Source: Rhodospirillales bacterium
GTDB lineage: Bacteria; Pseudomonadota; Alphaproteobacteria; Reyranellales; Reyranellaceae
Direction: 5' to 3'
DNA length: 56,209 nt
Assembly (NCBI GenBank): GCA_947466085.1
Contig: CANIEC010000011.1
Location: 1-56,209, forward strand
Part shown: positions 34,046-45,391 of the stretch, piece by piece
How the letters are laid out: each line of letters starts with the position of its first letter
Numbering within the stretch: the stretch's first letter is position 1
Notes under the pieces: generated by a model
Seen by the model: only the letters and a program-made list of their open reading frames with translations
Told to the model about the DNA's origin: nothing
Databases searched by the model: none
Made by a program: the position numbers and the translations under genes

Positions 34046-35161
34046 TCAGTTGACCTGCGGCAGGCTGAGGATCTGCCCCGGATATATCAGATGGGGGTTC
34101 TTAACCTGATCCTTGTTTGCGGCGAAAATGACGGTGTGCCGCCAGCCCGCACCATAGTGCGCCTGGGCGATGTTCCAGAGATTGTCGCCCTTGACGATGT
34201 GCAGCCGCCGGCCGTCGGTGCTGGAAACCGGCGCCACGACGACGCGCTCGAACGGCATTTCGAGACGCGCGACCGGCTTGCCGTCCGTGGCGATGCGGTC
34301 GAGCCTCAGAACATGTTTGCCCGGGTCGATCGGGTCCGCCGGCTTCAGCCGCCAGCGGCCGTCGGAGGCCGCCCTGCCTTCGGCGACCATCCTGTCGTTC
34401 ACATAGGCCCTGACGACGGTGCCTGGAGTGGCGAGGCCCGACACGGTGACATACCCGCCGTCATCGTAGTCCAGCGTCGAAACAGAGAGGTCGGCCGACT
34501 TCGGGAGGCCGGCGGCCGTCGGTGGCTGCACGAGCGTTGCGGCGCCGGCCGGCGGCGAGATCATGACCAGGGTCTCCGCGCGCGACTGGACCGGTGCGTT
34601 CGCCGCGGGCGGCTCGGGCACGACGGCGACCACGGCCTGCTCCGACGTGAGCGGCGCCTTGCCCTCGATATGCTGCACGACGCGCAGCTCGTGCTGGCCG
34701 ACCGCAAGCGGCGGATCCTGGACGATGATGACCCATTCCCCGCGCGCGTCGGATTGGCCCTTGGCGATCTCCTTGCCGCCGTCCAGCAGCACGATCCTGG
34801 CGCTGGGCGCCGCCCGCCCTGCAATCACCGCCCGGCCATCCGTACCGATCCGCGCGACGTCGAACGATGGCAAGGGGACGGCGGCAGTAGGCACAGGCAC
34901 AGGCGCGGGCGCCGGGACGGTCGCTGCGGCGGGTGCAGCAGTTGCGATGCCGGGCGCGGCAGATGCGCTGGCGGGAGCGGCAGTCGCAGCGCCGGGTGCG
35001 GCGGCTGCCGCCACGGGCTCAGAAGCCGGTCCGCCGGTGACGGGTTTGACCGGTCGATCGATGGCGGCCTGCTCGCTCAACTTCCCGCGCCATGAGACAC
35101 CCAGCGCGATCGCGATCACGACCGCGCCCATAGCGACCAGCCCGAAAACAGTTCGTGACAT
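34046..35161 (-). CDS. LysM-domain envelope protein with Ala/Pro-rich linker
   Basis: 371 residues from the ATG at 35161 (GGGAGGGCG upstream). One N-terminal span (VFGLVAMGAVVIAIALGVSW) anchors it, a long linker of Ala, Pro and Val (about residues 40-95) follows, then two Ig-like beta domains (IAGRAAPSARIVLLDGGKEI and VSGLATPGTVVRAYVNDRMV, each followed by a GxW stretch, GEWVIIVQ and GRWRLKP) and a C-terminal LysM domain (HIVKGDNLWNIAQAHYGAGW ... IYPGQILSLP) for peptidoglycan binding. It is probably a periplasmic cell-wall protein. First gene of the phospholipid operon. Confidence 0.88.
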   Translation of the reverse strand: MSRTVFGLVAMGAVVIAIALGVSWRGKLSEQAAIDRPVKPVTGGPASEPVAAAAAPGAATAAPASASAAPGIATAAPAAATVPAPAPVPVPTAAVPLPSFDVARIGTDGRAVIAGRAAPSARIVLLDGGKEIAKGQSDARGEWVIIVQDPPLAVGQHELRVVQHIEGKAPLTSEQAVVAVVPEPPAANAPVQSRAETLVMISPPAGAATLVQPPTAAGLPKSADLSVSTLDYDDGGYVTVSGLATPGTVVRAYVNDRMVAEGRAASDGRWRLKPADPIDPGKHVLRLDRIATDGKPVARLEMPFERVVVAPVSSTDGRRLHIVKGDNLWNIAQAHYGAGWRHTVIFAANKDQVKNPHLIYPGQILSLPQVN

Positions 35162-35277
35162 CGCCCTCCCAACGGTGCGACCACCAACCCCAATGGCGTC
35201 GCAGCCAGCCTTTGCGTAACAATACCACGTCACACCCGCGCGGAAACGCACTGGATCGTAACAGAAAAGCAGCTTTC

Positions 35278-38266
<2,989 letters not shown>

Positions 38267-38280
38267 GAGGGCGTCAGGTC

Positions 38281-38311
38281 AAGCCGCCCCGGGCAACCGG
38301 GGCGGCTTTCT
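38281..38311 (+). terminator. Intrinsic terminator between the two isocitrate dehydrogenase genes
   Basis: A perfect 12-bp stem (38281-38292 with 38297-38308) with a GCAA tetraloop, followed by TCTAAAT. It lies 15 bp after the stop of the monomeric enzyme and 36 bp before the start of the dimeric one. It separates the two transcripts or makes the second dependent on read-through or its own promoter. Confidence 0.85.
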
Positions 38312-38346
38312 AAATGGTGCGTTACGGGAAGTGTGAGGTCCGGAAG

Positions 38347-39564
38347 ATGCCGAAGATCAAGGTGAAGAACCCGGTCGTCGAGATGGACGGCGACGAGATG
38401 ACCCGCATCATCTGGGCGTTCATCAAGGAAAAGCTGATTCTTCCCTATCTCGACATCGACCTGAAATACTACGACCTGGGGATCGAGAATCGCGACAGGA
38501 CCGCCGACAAGGTCACCGTCGAGTCGGCCGAGGCCACCAAGACCTACGGCGTCGCGGTGAAGTGCGCGACCATCACACCGGACGAAGCGCGCGTGAAGGA
38601 ATTCAATCTCAGGGAGATGTGGCGGTCGCCGAACGGCACCATCCGCAACATCATCGGCGGCACGATCTTCCGCGAGCCGATCGTCTGCAAGAACGTGCCC
38701 CGCCTGGTGCCGGGCTGGACGCATCCGATCGTCATCGGCCGCCATGCATTCGGCGACCAGTATCGCGCCACCGACTTCGTGGTGCCGGGCAAGGGCAAGC
38801 TCACCGTCCGCTTCGAGGGCGAGGACGGCAAGGTCATCGAGCACGAAGTGTTCGACTTCCCGGCCGGCGGCGTGGCCATGACGATGTACAATCTCGACGA
38901 ATCGATCATCGGCTTCGCGCGCAGCTCGTTCAACTACGGCCTGATGCGCGGCTGGCCGGTCTTCCTGTCGACCAAGAACACGATCCTCAAGCGCTATGAC
39001 GGCCGCTTCAAAGACCTGTTCCAGGAAGTCTTCGACAAGGAATTCGCCGACAAGTTCAAGGCGAAGAACATCCACTACCAGCACCGGCTGATCGACGACA
39101 TGGTCGCCTCCGCGCTGAAGTGGCATGGCGAATTCGTCTGGGCCTGCAAGAACTACGACGGCGACGTGCAGTCGGACACGGTGGCCCAGGGCTTCGGCTC
39201 GCTCGGCCTCATGACCTCGGTGCTGCTGACTCCGGACGGCAAGACCGTCGAGGCCGAGGCCGCGCACGGCACGGTGACGCGTCACTACCGCGAGCACCAG
39301 CAGGGCAAGCCGACCTCGACCAACCCGATCGCCTCGATCTTCGCCTGGACCCAGGCCCTGAAGTATCGCGGCACGTTCGACGACACGCCCGACGTGGTGA
39401 AGTTCGCCACCGCGCTCGAGAAGGTCTGCGTCGAGGCCGTGGAGAGCGGCAAGATGACCAAGGATCTTGCGCTGCTGATCGGCATGAACCAGGCCTACCT
39501 CACCACCGAGGAGTTCCTCGCCGTGCTCGACGGCAATCTCAAGGCCCAGATGGCCAGCTGGTAG
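38347..39564 (+). CDS. icd: Isocitrate dehydrogenase [NADP+], homodimeric type
   Basis: 405-residue NADP-dependent isocitrate dehydrogenase of the eukaryote-like homodimeric subfamily, with the same reaction as the monomeric enzyme upstream but a different fold. [20 protein letters not shown] at the start, [19 protein letters not shown] (substrate loop) and [20 protein letters not shown] (NADP loop) are diagnostic. The ATG at 38347 follows GAGG. DUF429 follows by 7 bp. Having both isozymes next to each other is unusual. Confidence 0.97.
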   Translation: MPKIKVKNPVVEMDGDEMTRIIWAFIKEKLILPYLDIDLKYYDLGIENRDRTADKVTVESAEATKTYGVAVKCATITPDEARVKEFNLREMWRSPNGTIRNIIGGTIFREPIVCKNVPRLVPGWTHPIVIGRHAFGDQYRATDFVVPGKGKLTVRFEGEDGKVIEHEVFDFPAGGVAMTMYNLDESIIGFARSSFNYGLMRGWPVFLSTKNTILKRYDGRFKDLFQEVFDKEFADKFKAKNIHYQHRLIDDMVASALKWHGEFVWACKNYDGDVQSDTVAQGFGSLGLMTSVLLTPDGKTVEAEAAHGTVTRHYREHQQGKPTSTNPIASIFAWTQALKYRGTFDDTPDVVKFATALEKVCVEAVESGKMTKDLALLIGMNQAYLTTEEFLAVLDGNLKAQMASW

Positions 39565-39571
39565 GCGCCGT

Positions 39572-40246
39572 TTGATCGTCGCGGGCGCCGACGGTTGCCG
39601 CACCGGCTGGGTCGTCTGCCGGCGCGCCCGTGACGGCGCCCTGGACATAATAGTCGTGAAGACCCTCGCGGAGGCCTGCGAGGGTCTTTCCATTCTGGCC
39701 GTCGACATGCCGATCGGCCTCGCAGACACGCCGCGGCCCGGCCGCACCTGTGAACGCGAAGCCCGCGCTCTCCTGCCCGGCAAGACCAGCTCGGTGTTCC
39801 CCACGCCCTGCCGACCGGCCCTCGCCTGCACCACGCATGCCGAGGCCAACGCAGTCAGCAAGACGATGGGTGTGGGGTTGACCCAGCAGACCTTTCATCT
39901 CTTTCCGAAGATGCGCGAAGTCGACGCCCTGATGCGCGGCAACGAGGCCTTGCGCCCGATCGTCCACGAAGCGCATCCCGAACTGGCCTTCGCGCGCATG
40001 AACGACGGCAAGCCCGTGCTCAGCAGGAAGCGCCGGCCCGAAGGCTTTGCCGAGCGCCTCGATCTGCTCGCACGCCACGGCTTCCTGTGGGAGCCGCGAT
40101 CGCTCCCCGGTGCGGCCCGCGACGACGTGCTCGATGCCATCGCCGTCTGCCGCACGGCCCTGCTGATCGCACAAGGTGAAGCGACGCGCCTGGGACCGGA
40201 GCAAGAGCGTGACCGCTACGGCCTGCCGATGAACATCTGGTTCTAA
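39572..40246 (+). CDS. DUF429 family predicted RNase H-like nuclease
   Basis: 224 residues. The fold opens with VAGADGCRTGWVVCRR and has AVDMPIGLADTPRPGRTCER then PGKTSSVFPTPCRPAL, with acidic residues spaced as in RNase H-like nucleases. HPELAFARMNDGKPVLSRKR and GAARDDVLDAIAVCRTALL complete the family pattern. Function is unproven for DUF429. The TTG at 39572 is the apparent start, 7 bp after the isocitrate dehydrogenase stop, so it may be co-transcribed. Its stop borders repeat copy B directly. Confidence 0.82.
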   Translation: MIVAGADGCRTGWVVCRRARDGALDIIVVKTLAEACEGLSILAVDMPIGLADTPRPGRTCEREARALLPGKTSSVFPTPCRPALACTTHAEANAVSKTMGVGLTQQTFHLFPKMREVDALMRGNEALRPIVHEAHPELAFARMNDGKPVLSRKRRPEGFAERLDLLARHGFLWEPRSLPGAARDDVLDAIAVCRTALLIAQGEATRLGPEQERDRYGLPMNIWF

Positions 40247-40376
40247 GACGCTGATAGGAATGGGCTTTTCGAAGTACGGGTGGCAACAGCGAGCCGTCGA
40301 CGGCCACCACGGGCTCTGATTCGGGAGGGTGCGACATTCGATTTATTTATTTCGTTTGTTTCGTTTATTTCGTTTG
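40247..40376. repeat. Dispersed repeat, copy B (reverse orientation to copy A)
   Basis: Read on the minus strand this has the same order of blocks as copy A: AT-rich iterations (AACGAAATAAACGAAACAAA), then ATGTCGCACC, CCGTGGTGGCCGTC, GTACTTC and a CCTATC end next to a stop codon. It begins immediately after the DUF429 stop (TAA, 40244-40246) just as copy A ends at the stop of the gene at 18155. The remaining gap to 40494 shows nothing further. Confidence 0.7.
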
Positions 40377-40494
40377 CTGGCCGGGAGTTCGGATTTTCAA
40401 CGGTGTGCTCGTGCGCGGACGCACCGTCGCGCGCCGGTCTTGAACCCGAGGCTGCCGAGGTCGACGTCCGCATGATCGCGAACGCCCTCGGGAG

Positions 40495-41334
40495 TCAGTG
40501 CGAGAGCAGCACCGGCAGGCGAAGGGCGGCGAACACACCCGTGGTTGCGCCGCCGAGAACGAAGTCGCGGATGCGGGAATGGCCGAAGCCTCCCATCGCA
40601 AGCATCTGCGCCCCCTCCGCCAGGGCCTTCTCCTGCAACGCCTGGGCAATCGTCTTTTCGCCGAGAGCGATCTCGATGGGATGTGCCTTCACCCCCCGCT
40701 TTTCCAGCGAGGATGCAAGAAGGCTGGCGAGAGCTGCTCCAGCCAGAGGCTTCTCATCGCCCACCGTCAACACCGTGACCCGACCACCGTCCGCCAGAAG
40801 GGGAAGCGCATCGCCGAGCGCACGGGCGGCGACCCGGCTTGCATCCCACGCGATCGCGATATGGTCCAGCCGGGCGGCCGGCCGCGCGGAGTTCGGCACC
40901 AGGATCGTTGGGCGGCCGGACCCGAAGACGACCGCCTCGATCAGATGCTGGGCGGACGCCGTGTCGCGGGACCAGGGAAGAACGGCCAGGTCGTAGTATC
41001 TAGCGTCGGCGGCAGCGGCATTGAGCAGCCCACTCAGAAGGACCTCCCTGGTCGAGCAGTTCACGGCGGGAGGCGCCCCGATCCCGCGGATCAGGTCGTG
41101 GAGGCGGCTGCATTCCGACCTGCTCTTGTCCTCGGCGGCCTGAACCAGACCGGGAATGTCGATAAAGAGGCCGGCCATTGGCGACGGAACCTGCGGAATG
41201 TCGACGGAGAACGTCGTGACCTCGAGTATCCCGCCCATCGAGACGGCGAAACCGGCGGCCGCCAGGACCGCCTGATCGTCGACGGCTTCCGGATAGGTTG
41301 CCAAAGGCATGTAGGTCCTGCGGGTCGTGATCAT
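40495..41334 (-). CDS. Universal stress protein, tandem-domain type
   Basis: 279 residues with two UspA-like alpha/beta domains. The second domain is clear: HIAIAWDASRVAARALGDAL starts it and GGFGHSRIRDFVLGGATTGV carries the G-2x-G-9x-G(S/T) ATP-binding signature (G..GHSR..F.LG..T). The first domain is more diverged. It is a paralogue of the protein encoded upstream on the same strand (41469-42308), of the same length. A perfect FNR/FixK box lies upstream. Function: stress protection under low oxygen is likely from the control element. ATP binding likely in the second domain. Confidence 0.88.
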   Translation of the reverse strand: MITTRRTYMPLATYPEAVDDQAVLAAAGFAVSMGGILEVTTFSVDIPQVPSPMAGLFIDIPGLVQAAEDKSRSECSRLHDLIRGIGAPPAVNCSTREVLLSGLLNAAAADARYYDLAVLPWSRDTASAQHLIEAVVFGSGRPTILVPNSARPAARLDHIAIAWDASRVAARALGDALPLLADGGRVTVLTVGDEKPLAGAALASLLASSLEKRGVKAHPIEIALGEKTIAQALQEKALAEGAQMLAMGGFGHSRIRDFVLGGATTGVFAALRLPVLLSH

Positions 41335-41429
41335 TCTGCTTCTCCAGTTGATTTAGCCGAGCGTGAGGAACGGCCGACCGCCCAACCTCACATGCTGTGC
41401 AATTCTGGAGAATGACCTCGCGTCCGCCC

Positions 41430-41443
41430 TTGATCTGGATCAA
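41430..41443. promoter_or_regulatory. FNR/FixK box (TTGATCTGGATCAA), perfect
   Basis: Exact TTGAT-N4-ATCAA palindrome of FNR/FixK regulators, 96-109 bases upstream of the universal stress gene at 40495-41334. Its centre (41436.5) is about 41 bases before a start site predicted near 41395. A -10-like CAGAAT (minus strand) at 41407-41402 fits that position, as expected for class II activation by an FNR-type regulator. Confidence 0.8.
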
Positions 41444-41468
41444 CCGCGAAGACCGGGCGTTCCTTCGC

Positions 41469-42308
41469 TCAGTGGTAAATGAAGAGCGGAACCGGAGCGC
41501 TGTCGAACAGGTGCCTTGTCGTGGAGCCGAAGAGAATCTCCCGGAAACCACGATGACCGAAGGCCCCCATCACGAGCATCCGCGCACCCGTCTCCGAAGC
41601 GCGCTTCATCAAGACATCCGCCGGATTCTCCGTCGTTGCGACCGCCTCGAGGTCGGCATCGACACCGTGCAGAGCCAGGAACGAACGGGCTCGTTCGGCA
41701 ACCGACAGGGCGGCCGATTGTTCGCGCCCGATCGACAGGATGCGCGCCCCGGAAGATCCGAAAATCCCCATTAGCGCCGCCACCTGCAATGCCTTTGCGG
41801 CCGGCGCGCTGCCATCGTAGGCCACCAGGACGGGCCCCTTCTCGATCGATTGGGGACCGCTCACCACGACCGGACGACACCCCTTGGCGATGATGTGGTG
41901 GACGAGGGGCGTCACGCCCTCGACCGCCTCGAGATGAAACTCGGCATCCCGGCCGGTCACGACGAGGTCGCACGTCTCGATCATCCGAAGCAATCCATCG
42001 CGCACGTCCGCTTCCAGCGTGGAGCACGCGGCATCCATTCCCTCGTCGGCCAGGGAACGCCTAAACACGTCCGGCAGTTCGGCGATTCTTGCGCGCCGTT
42101 CGCCCGCCAGCTTCTTGCGATGCTGCAACCGGTCGTAGGCGTGTTGCACCCCACCGATCGGAACCGGCTCGACGCGATCGAGGTCGCTGACATCCAGCGC
42201 GGTCACGCCTCTCACCTGCGCGCCGCACTGTCGAGCCAGCGCAACTGCGAGCCCCCGGGCGGCGACGGCGGACGGCGTGTCATCGACGGTGACGAGAATG
42301 GAACGCAT
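41469..42308 (-). CDS. Universal stress protein, tandem-domain type
   Basis: 279 residues, two UspA-like domains. The N-terminus (MRSILVTVDDTPSAVAARGL) starts the first. The second begins VLVAYDGSAPAAKALQVAAL and ends with MGAFGHRGFREILFGSTTRH, a complete G-2x-G-9x-G(S/T) nucleotide signature. GAAAGGGG precedes the ATG. It is upstream of, and paralogous to, the gene at 40495. A TTGAC-N4-ATCAA box 54-67 bases upstream, with a -10-like TATAGC between, points to FNR/FixK control. This and its neighbour probably answer to the same low-oxygen signal. Confidence 0.88.
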   Translation of the reverse strand: MRSILVTVDDTPSAVAARGLAVALARQCGAQVRGVTALDVSDLDRVEPVPIGGVQHAYDRLQHRKKLAGERRARIAELPDVFRRSLADEGMDAACSTLEADVRDGLLRMIETCDLVVTGRDAEFHLEAVEGVTPLVHHIIAKGCRPVVVSGPQSIEKGPVLVAYDGSAPAAKALQVAALMGIFGSSGARILSIGREQSAALSVAERARSFLALHGVDADLEAVATTENPADVLMKRASETGARMLVMGAFGHRGFREILFGSTTRHLFDSAPVPLFIYH

Positions 42309-42361
42309 GTGACCCCTTTCCCTCTTCGCCATCAAGCTATAGGGACGGCCGGCACCCGGCA

Positions 42362-42375
42362 TTGACTTGCATCAA
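42362..42375. promoter_or_regulatory. FNR/FixK-like box (TTGACTTGCATCAA), one mismatch
   Basis: One half-site is perfect and the other differs by one base. The -10-like TATAGC on the minus strand (42341-42336) gives a predicted start near 42329, which puts the box centre at about -40. This is the same geometry as at the neighbouring universal stress gene. Confidence 0.65.
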
Positions 42376-42410
42376 CGCTGCGTCGGCAAGACCGGGACGC
42401 AAGCTGTCTG

Positions 42411-43385
42411 CTACTCCGGCTTGATACCGGCGGCCTGAAGCACCGGCACCCAGATCGGCTCCTGGATCTTCAGCCAGTCGGCCAGCTGCTCCGGCGTGCC
42501 GCCCATAGCGACGAAGCCACGCTTTGCGAGGTCCGCCTTCTGCTCCGGCGTCGCCACGGCCGCGTTCAGTGCCTGGTTCAACCGGGCAATGGTCGCCGGC
42601 GGCGTGCCGGCGGGGGCGAGCAGCGTGTAGACGATCGTGCCGTCGACATCGCCCGCCCCCAGCTCCTTGAAGGTCGGAATCGTCGGCGCGACCGAGGAGC
42701 GTTCGAGCGACGCCATGGCGTAGGGCTTGAGCTTTCCGGCCGCGATCTGCGGGGCGACGCTGGTGATGCTCGACATGCCGAGCTTGATGTGGCCGCCCAG
42801 CAGATCGGTCACCAGCGGGCCGGTCCCGCGGAACGGCACGTGCGTCAGCCTGATACCGTTCAGCATCGCGAACTGCTCGGTCGACAGGTGCATCGGCGTG
42901 GTCAGGCCCGCCGTGCCGTACTGCACCGAGCCGGGTGCCGCCTTCGCCGCGGCGATGATCGCCTTGAGGTCCGGCCAGGGCGCATCGTGGCTGCCCACCA
43001 GAACGGATTCCTGCTTGGCGATGAAGCCGATCGGCACGAAGGCCGTCTTCGCATCGAAGCCCAGCTTGGCCACGATGTGGGGATAGAGCGGCAGATTGTT
43101 GGCGCTTACCACCAGCCAATGACCGTCCGCCGGCTGCTTGGCCACGAATTCGTGGGCGATGCTGCCGCCGCCGCCCCCCTTGTTGTCGACGATCACCGTG
43201 CCGCCCAGCGCCTTCTGCATCGGCTCCTGGACCGCCCGCACCAGCGCATCCGTGCCGCCTCCGGGCGGGAACGGCACGACGATATGGACGGGCTGCGACG
43301 GGAAGGTCTGGGCCTGCGCCGCCGGTACCCCGCCCGCCGCAAGGGCGGCGAGCGGGAGTTTGAGTACGGTGCGCCTCTGGATCAT
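42411..43385 (-). CDS. Tripartite tricarboxylate transporter-type substrate-binding protein (TctC/Bug family)
   Basis: 324-residue periplasmic protein. Signal peptide with RR (MIQRRTVLKLPLAALAAGG, cleaved before QTFPSQPV). Bug-family marks are VHIVVPFPPGGGTDALVRAV, VDNKGGGGGSIAHEFVAKQP and YGTAGLTTPMHLSTEQF. Such proteins bind carboxylates. Only some have partner TctA/TctB, which are not in this window. Its ATG overlaps the stop of the beta-propeller gene by 4 bp (43382-43385), so the two are co-translated. The ligand is unknown. Confidence 0.92.
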   Translation of the reverse strand: MIQRRTVLKLPLAALAAGGVPAAQAQTFPSQPVHIVVPFPPGGGTDALVRAVQEPMQKALGGTVIVDNKGGGGGSIAHEFVAKQPADGHWLVVSANNLPLYPHIVAKLGFDAKTAFVPIGFIAKQESVLVGSHDAPWPDLKAIIAAAKAAPGSVQYGTAGLTTPMHLSTEQFAMLNGIRLTHVPFRGTGPLVTDLLGGHIKLGMSSITSVAPQIAAGKLKPYAMASLERSSVAPTIPTFKELGAGDVDGTIVYTLLAPAGTPPATIARLNQALNAAVATPEQKADLAKRGFVAMGGTPEQLADWLKIQEPIWVPVLQAAGIKPE

Positions 43386-44527
43386 CGGTCGGTCGAACTC
43401 CTCACGGCCGCGGCACCGCCGCCGACGTCGATCTTCTGACCGGTGTCGGTGACCTTGCCATTGTCGTTCTTGAAGACCTGCAGGTTCTTCTCGTTCATGT
43501 TCTGAACGACGATGACCGAGCCGTCGCGCGAGAAGGACGCTCCCTGCGACCAGCCGCCGATCGGCGCCTCGCCGGTCTTGGTCAGACCCGCGCCGTCGAG
43601 CCTGTAGAGCACGAGCATCCCGTTGGGCTTGTATTGCGGTGCATCCTTGGGCCGCGTCGAGCCGGCATGCGCGACCCCCGCGATCCAGCGGCCATCGCTC
43701 GACATGATCATGCCTTCGAGATTCTCATGACCGATGTCGGCAGTACCCACGATCTTGCCGCTGGCGAGGTCGATCACGGTGAGGATGCCGTTGGCCTTGG
43801 GATCGCCGAGGCTTGCCACGACGGCGGTCTTGCTGTCGGGCGTCACCGAGACGGCATAGGGTCGCGGTGCCACATCGAGCACCGAAGACGAGCTGACGTT
43901 GTCGCCGCCCAGCTTCATCAGCTCGACCTTGGCGTCGCCATTGCGGGTCACCACGCCGGTCGCACCGTCCGGCGACACAGCCATGTGGCTGAGCAGCGTC
44001 TTTGCGTCCATCAGCGGCACGGTCTTCACCAGCTTCACGTCCTTGCCGTCGATCGACAGGATCGAGATCGATCCGGCCATGCGATTGGCGACAAAGGCGC
44101 GCTTGCCGTCCCTGGTGATCGAGATGCCGGCTGCGCCCGGGCCGGTCGTCAGCGTACCGAGAATCTTGCGGTCCTTGAGATCGACGACGGTCACGCGATC
44201 GTCGGGGACAAGCTTGGTCGGATCGGCGGGATCGAGCTTCGACGAGGAGGCGATCAGCGCGATCGACTCGTCCGGCGTGATCGCCACCGAAAGCGGTGGC
44301 CCGACCACGCTGCCCGGCACGTTCGACACGGTGCCCACGACCTTCACCGGCAGGGCGCCCAGATCCATGATCGTGACGGTGTCGGGCGGCGGATTGGCGA
44401 CGTTCTTGTTGACGCCGTTTTCCTGGGTGATCTTGTGATCGTTCGAGGAAACGGCGATCTGTGCATGCGCCTGGAGGGCGCCGAGACTCAACGCTACGCA
44501 AACGCCCGATATGACCGTGTTTCGCAT
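43382..44527 (-). CDS. Exported beta-propeller protein (YncE/lactonase-like)
   Basis: 381 residues with a signal peptide (MRNTVISGVCVALSLGALQA, cleaved after HAQ). Seven-bladed propeller repeats of the YVTN type are visible: VTVVDLKDRKILGTLTTGPG, GISITRDGKRAFVANRMAGS, YAVSVTPDSKTAVVASLGDP and LTVIDLASGKIVGTADIGHE. It should be a periplasmic binding or sensor protein, possibly a lactonase-like enzyme, though no catalytic residues are clear. It is co-translated with the Bug-type binding protein, an uncommon pairing. Its promoter is likely in the 106-bp gap to gapR. Confidence 0.85.
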   Translation of the reverse strand: MRNTVISGVCVALSLGALQAHAQIAVSSNDHKITQENGVNKNVANPPPDTVTIMDLGALPVKVVGTVSNVPGSVVGPPLSVAITPDESIALIASSSKLDPADPTKLVPDDRVTVVDLKDRKILGTLTTGPGAAGISITRDGKRAFVANRMAGSISILSIDGKDVKLVKTVPLMDAKTLLSHMAVSPDGATGVVTRNGDAKVELMKLGGDNVSSSSVLDVAPRPYAVSVTPDSKTAVVASLGDPKANGILTVIDLASGKIVGTADIGHENLEGMIMSSDGRWIAGVAHAGSTRPKDAPQYKPNGMLVLYRLDGAGLTKTGEAPIGGWSQGASFSRDGSVIVVQNMNEKNLQVFKNDNGKVTDTGQKIDVGGGAAAVRSSTDR

Positions 44528-44633
44528 GGGAGTTCCTCCTCGGCCCGCTCCTGTAACCGGAGCATTCTGCCGTCGGGAACCCTAACGCCTCGCCCGGGCG
44601 CGCGAAATCAAATTTCCGTATCTGTCCGGAGTG

Positions 44634-44906
44634 TCAGACCATTCCGAGAGCGTGCTTGTAGACGTCGAGAAGCGTCTCGGCTTCCGCGCGATCGGATGCG
44701 TCCATGGAGCGAAGCGACACGATCTTGCGCATGGTCTTCACGTCGTAGCCGACGCCCTTGGCCTCGCTGTAGACGTCCTTGATGTCGCCGCCGATGGCCT
44801 TGCGCTCTTCCTCGAGCTTCTCGATGCGCTCGATGAAACTCTTCAGGCGGTCGGCCGAGATCGGGCCCGCTTTGGTCTTCTTTGAAACGCTGCTGCCGTC
44901 CGGCAT
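44634..44906 (-). CDS. gapR: Nucleoid-associated protein GapR (DUF2312)
   Basis: 90-residue helical DNA-binding protein. The core RLKSFIERIEKLEEERKAIG, then DIKDVYSEAKGVGYDVKTMR and KIVSLRSMD are characteristic of GapR, which binds overtwisted DNA ahead of replication and transcription and is essential in Caulobacter. Such proteins are found almost only in alphaproteobacteria, so this is a taxonomic mark. It is monocistronic, with a 106-bp gap to the propeller gene. The basic N-terminal tail is typical. Confidence 0.95.
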   Translation of the reverse strand: MPDGSSVSKKTKAGPISADRLKSFIERIEKLEEERKAIGGDIKDVYSEAKGVGYDVKTMRKIVSLRSMDASDRAEAETLLDVYKHALGMV

Positions 44907-45034
44907 GACCTACTCCTTAGCACAGGGCCGGACCATAGGAGCAGCGGCCATGTCAGCTCAATGACGTCGATGTGATGAATGATGGGGATAACGGGGACGG
45001 TCCCCGCGCATCCCAATGGCTGGCATTGCCAGCA

Positions 45035-45331
45035 TCAGTGCTTGTGCTGGCCCTTGTCGAAGGCCTTCTTCTGGTCGGCCGATGCATCCTTCTGGTGCTT
45101 GGCCTTCCACTCGTCATAGGGCATGCCGTAGACGATCTCGCGGGCCTTCGGATCGGCGACCTCGATGCCCTGCTTGCCGGCCTCCTCGCGATACCAGCGC
45201 GACAGGCAATTCCGGCAGAAGCCGGCCAGGTTCATCAGGTCGATGTTCTGAACGTCGGTCCGCTCCTGAAGGTGCGCCACCAGACGCCGGAAGGCGGCGG
45301 CTTCGAGTTCGGTACGGGTCTTGTCATCCAT
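45035..45331 (-). CDS. DUF1244 family protein
   Basis: 98 residues. LEAAAFRRLVAHLQERTDVQ, then NIDLMNLAGFCRNCLSRWYR and YGMPYDEWKAKHQ match DUF1244 (SMc04008-like). GFCRNCLS has the pair of Cys that marks the family. It may bind metal. Function unknown. GGAGG lies before the ATG. It sits alone between gapR and the amidohydrolase gene. The 3' side has two small perfect hairpins (44993-45005 and 45019-45033) without a U tract. Confidence 0.92.
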   Translation of the reverse strand: MDDKTRTELEAAAFRRLVAHLQERTDVQNIDLMNLAGFCRNCLSRWYREEAGKQGIEVADPKAREIVYGMPYDEWKAKHQKDASADQKKAFDKGQHKH

Positions 45332-45391
45332 GTTCGCCTCCTGGGGGTGCAGGCCGCTGTCGTGTTCTGGATATAGGGTCAGACGCGAGGC

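Noticed and set aside
38281..38346. Riboswitch between the two isocitrate dehydrogenase genes
   Set aside because: The only structure is a simple terminator stem with a GCAA loop. There is no room for an aptamer.
44993..45033. Two perfect hairpins after DUF1244 as terminators
   Set aside because: No U tract follows either one on either strand. They are mentioned with the DUF1244 gene only.
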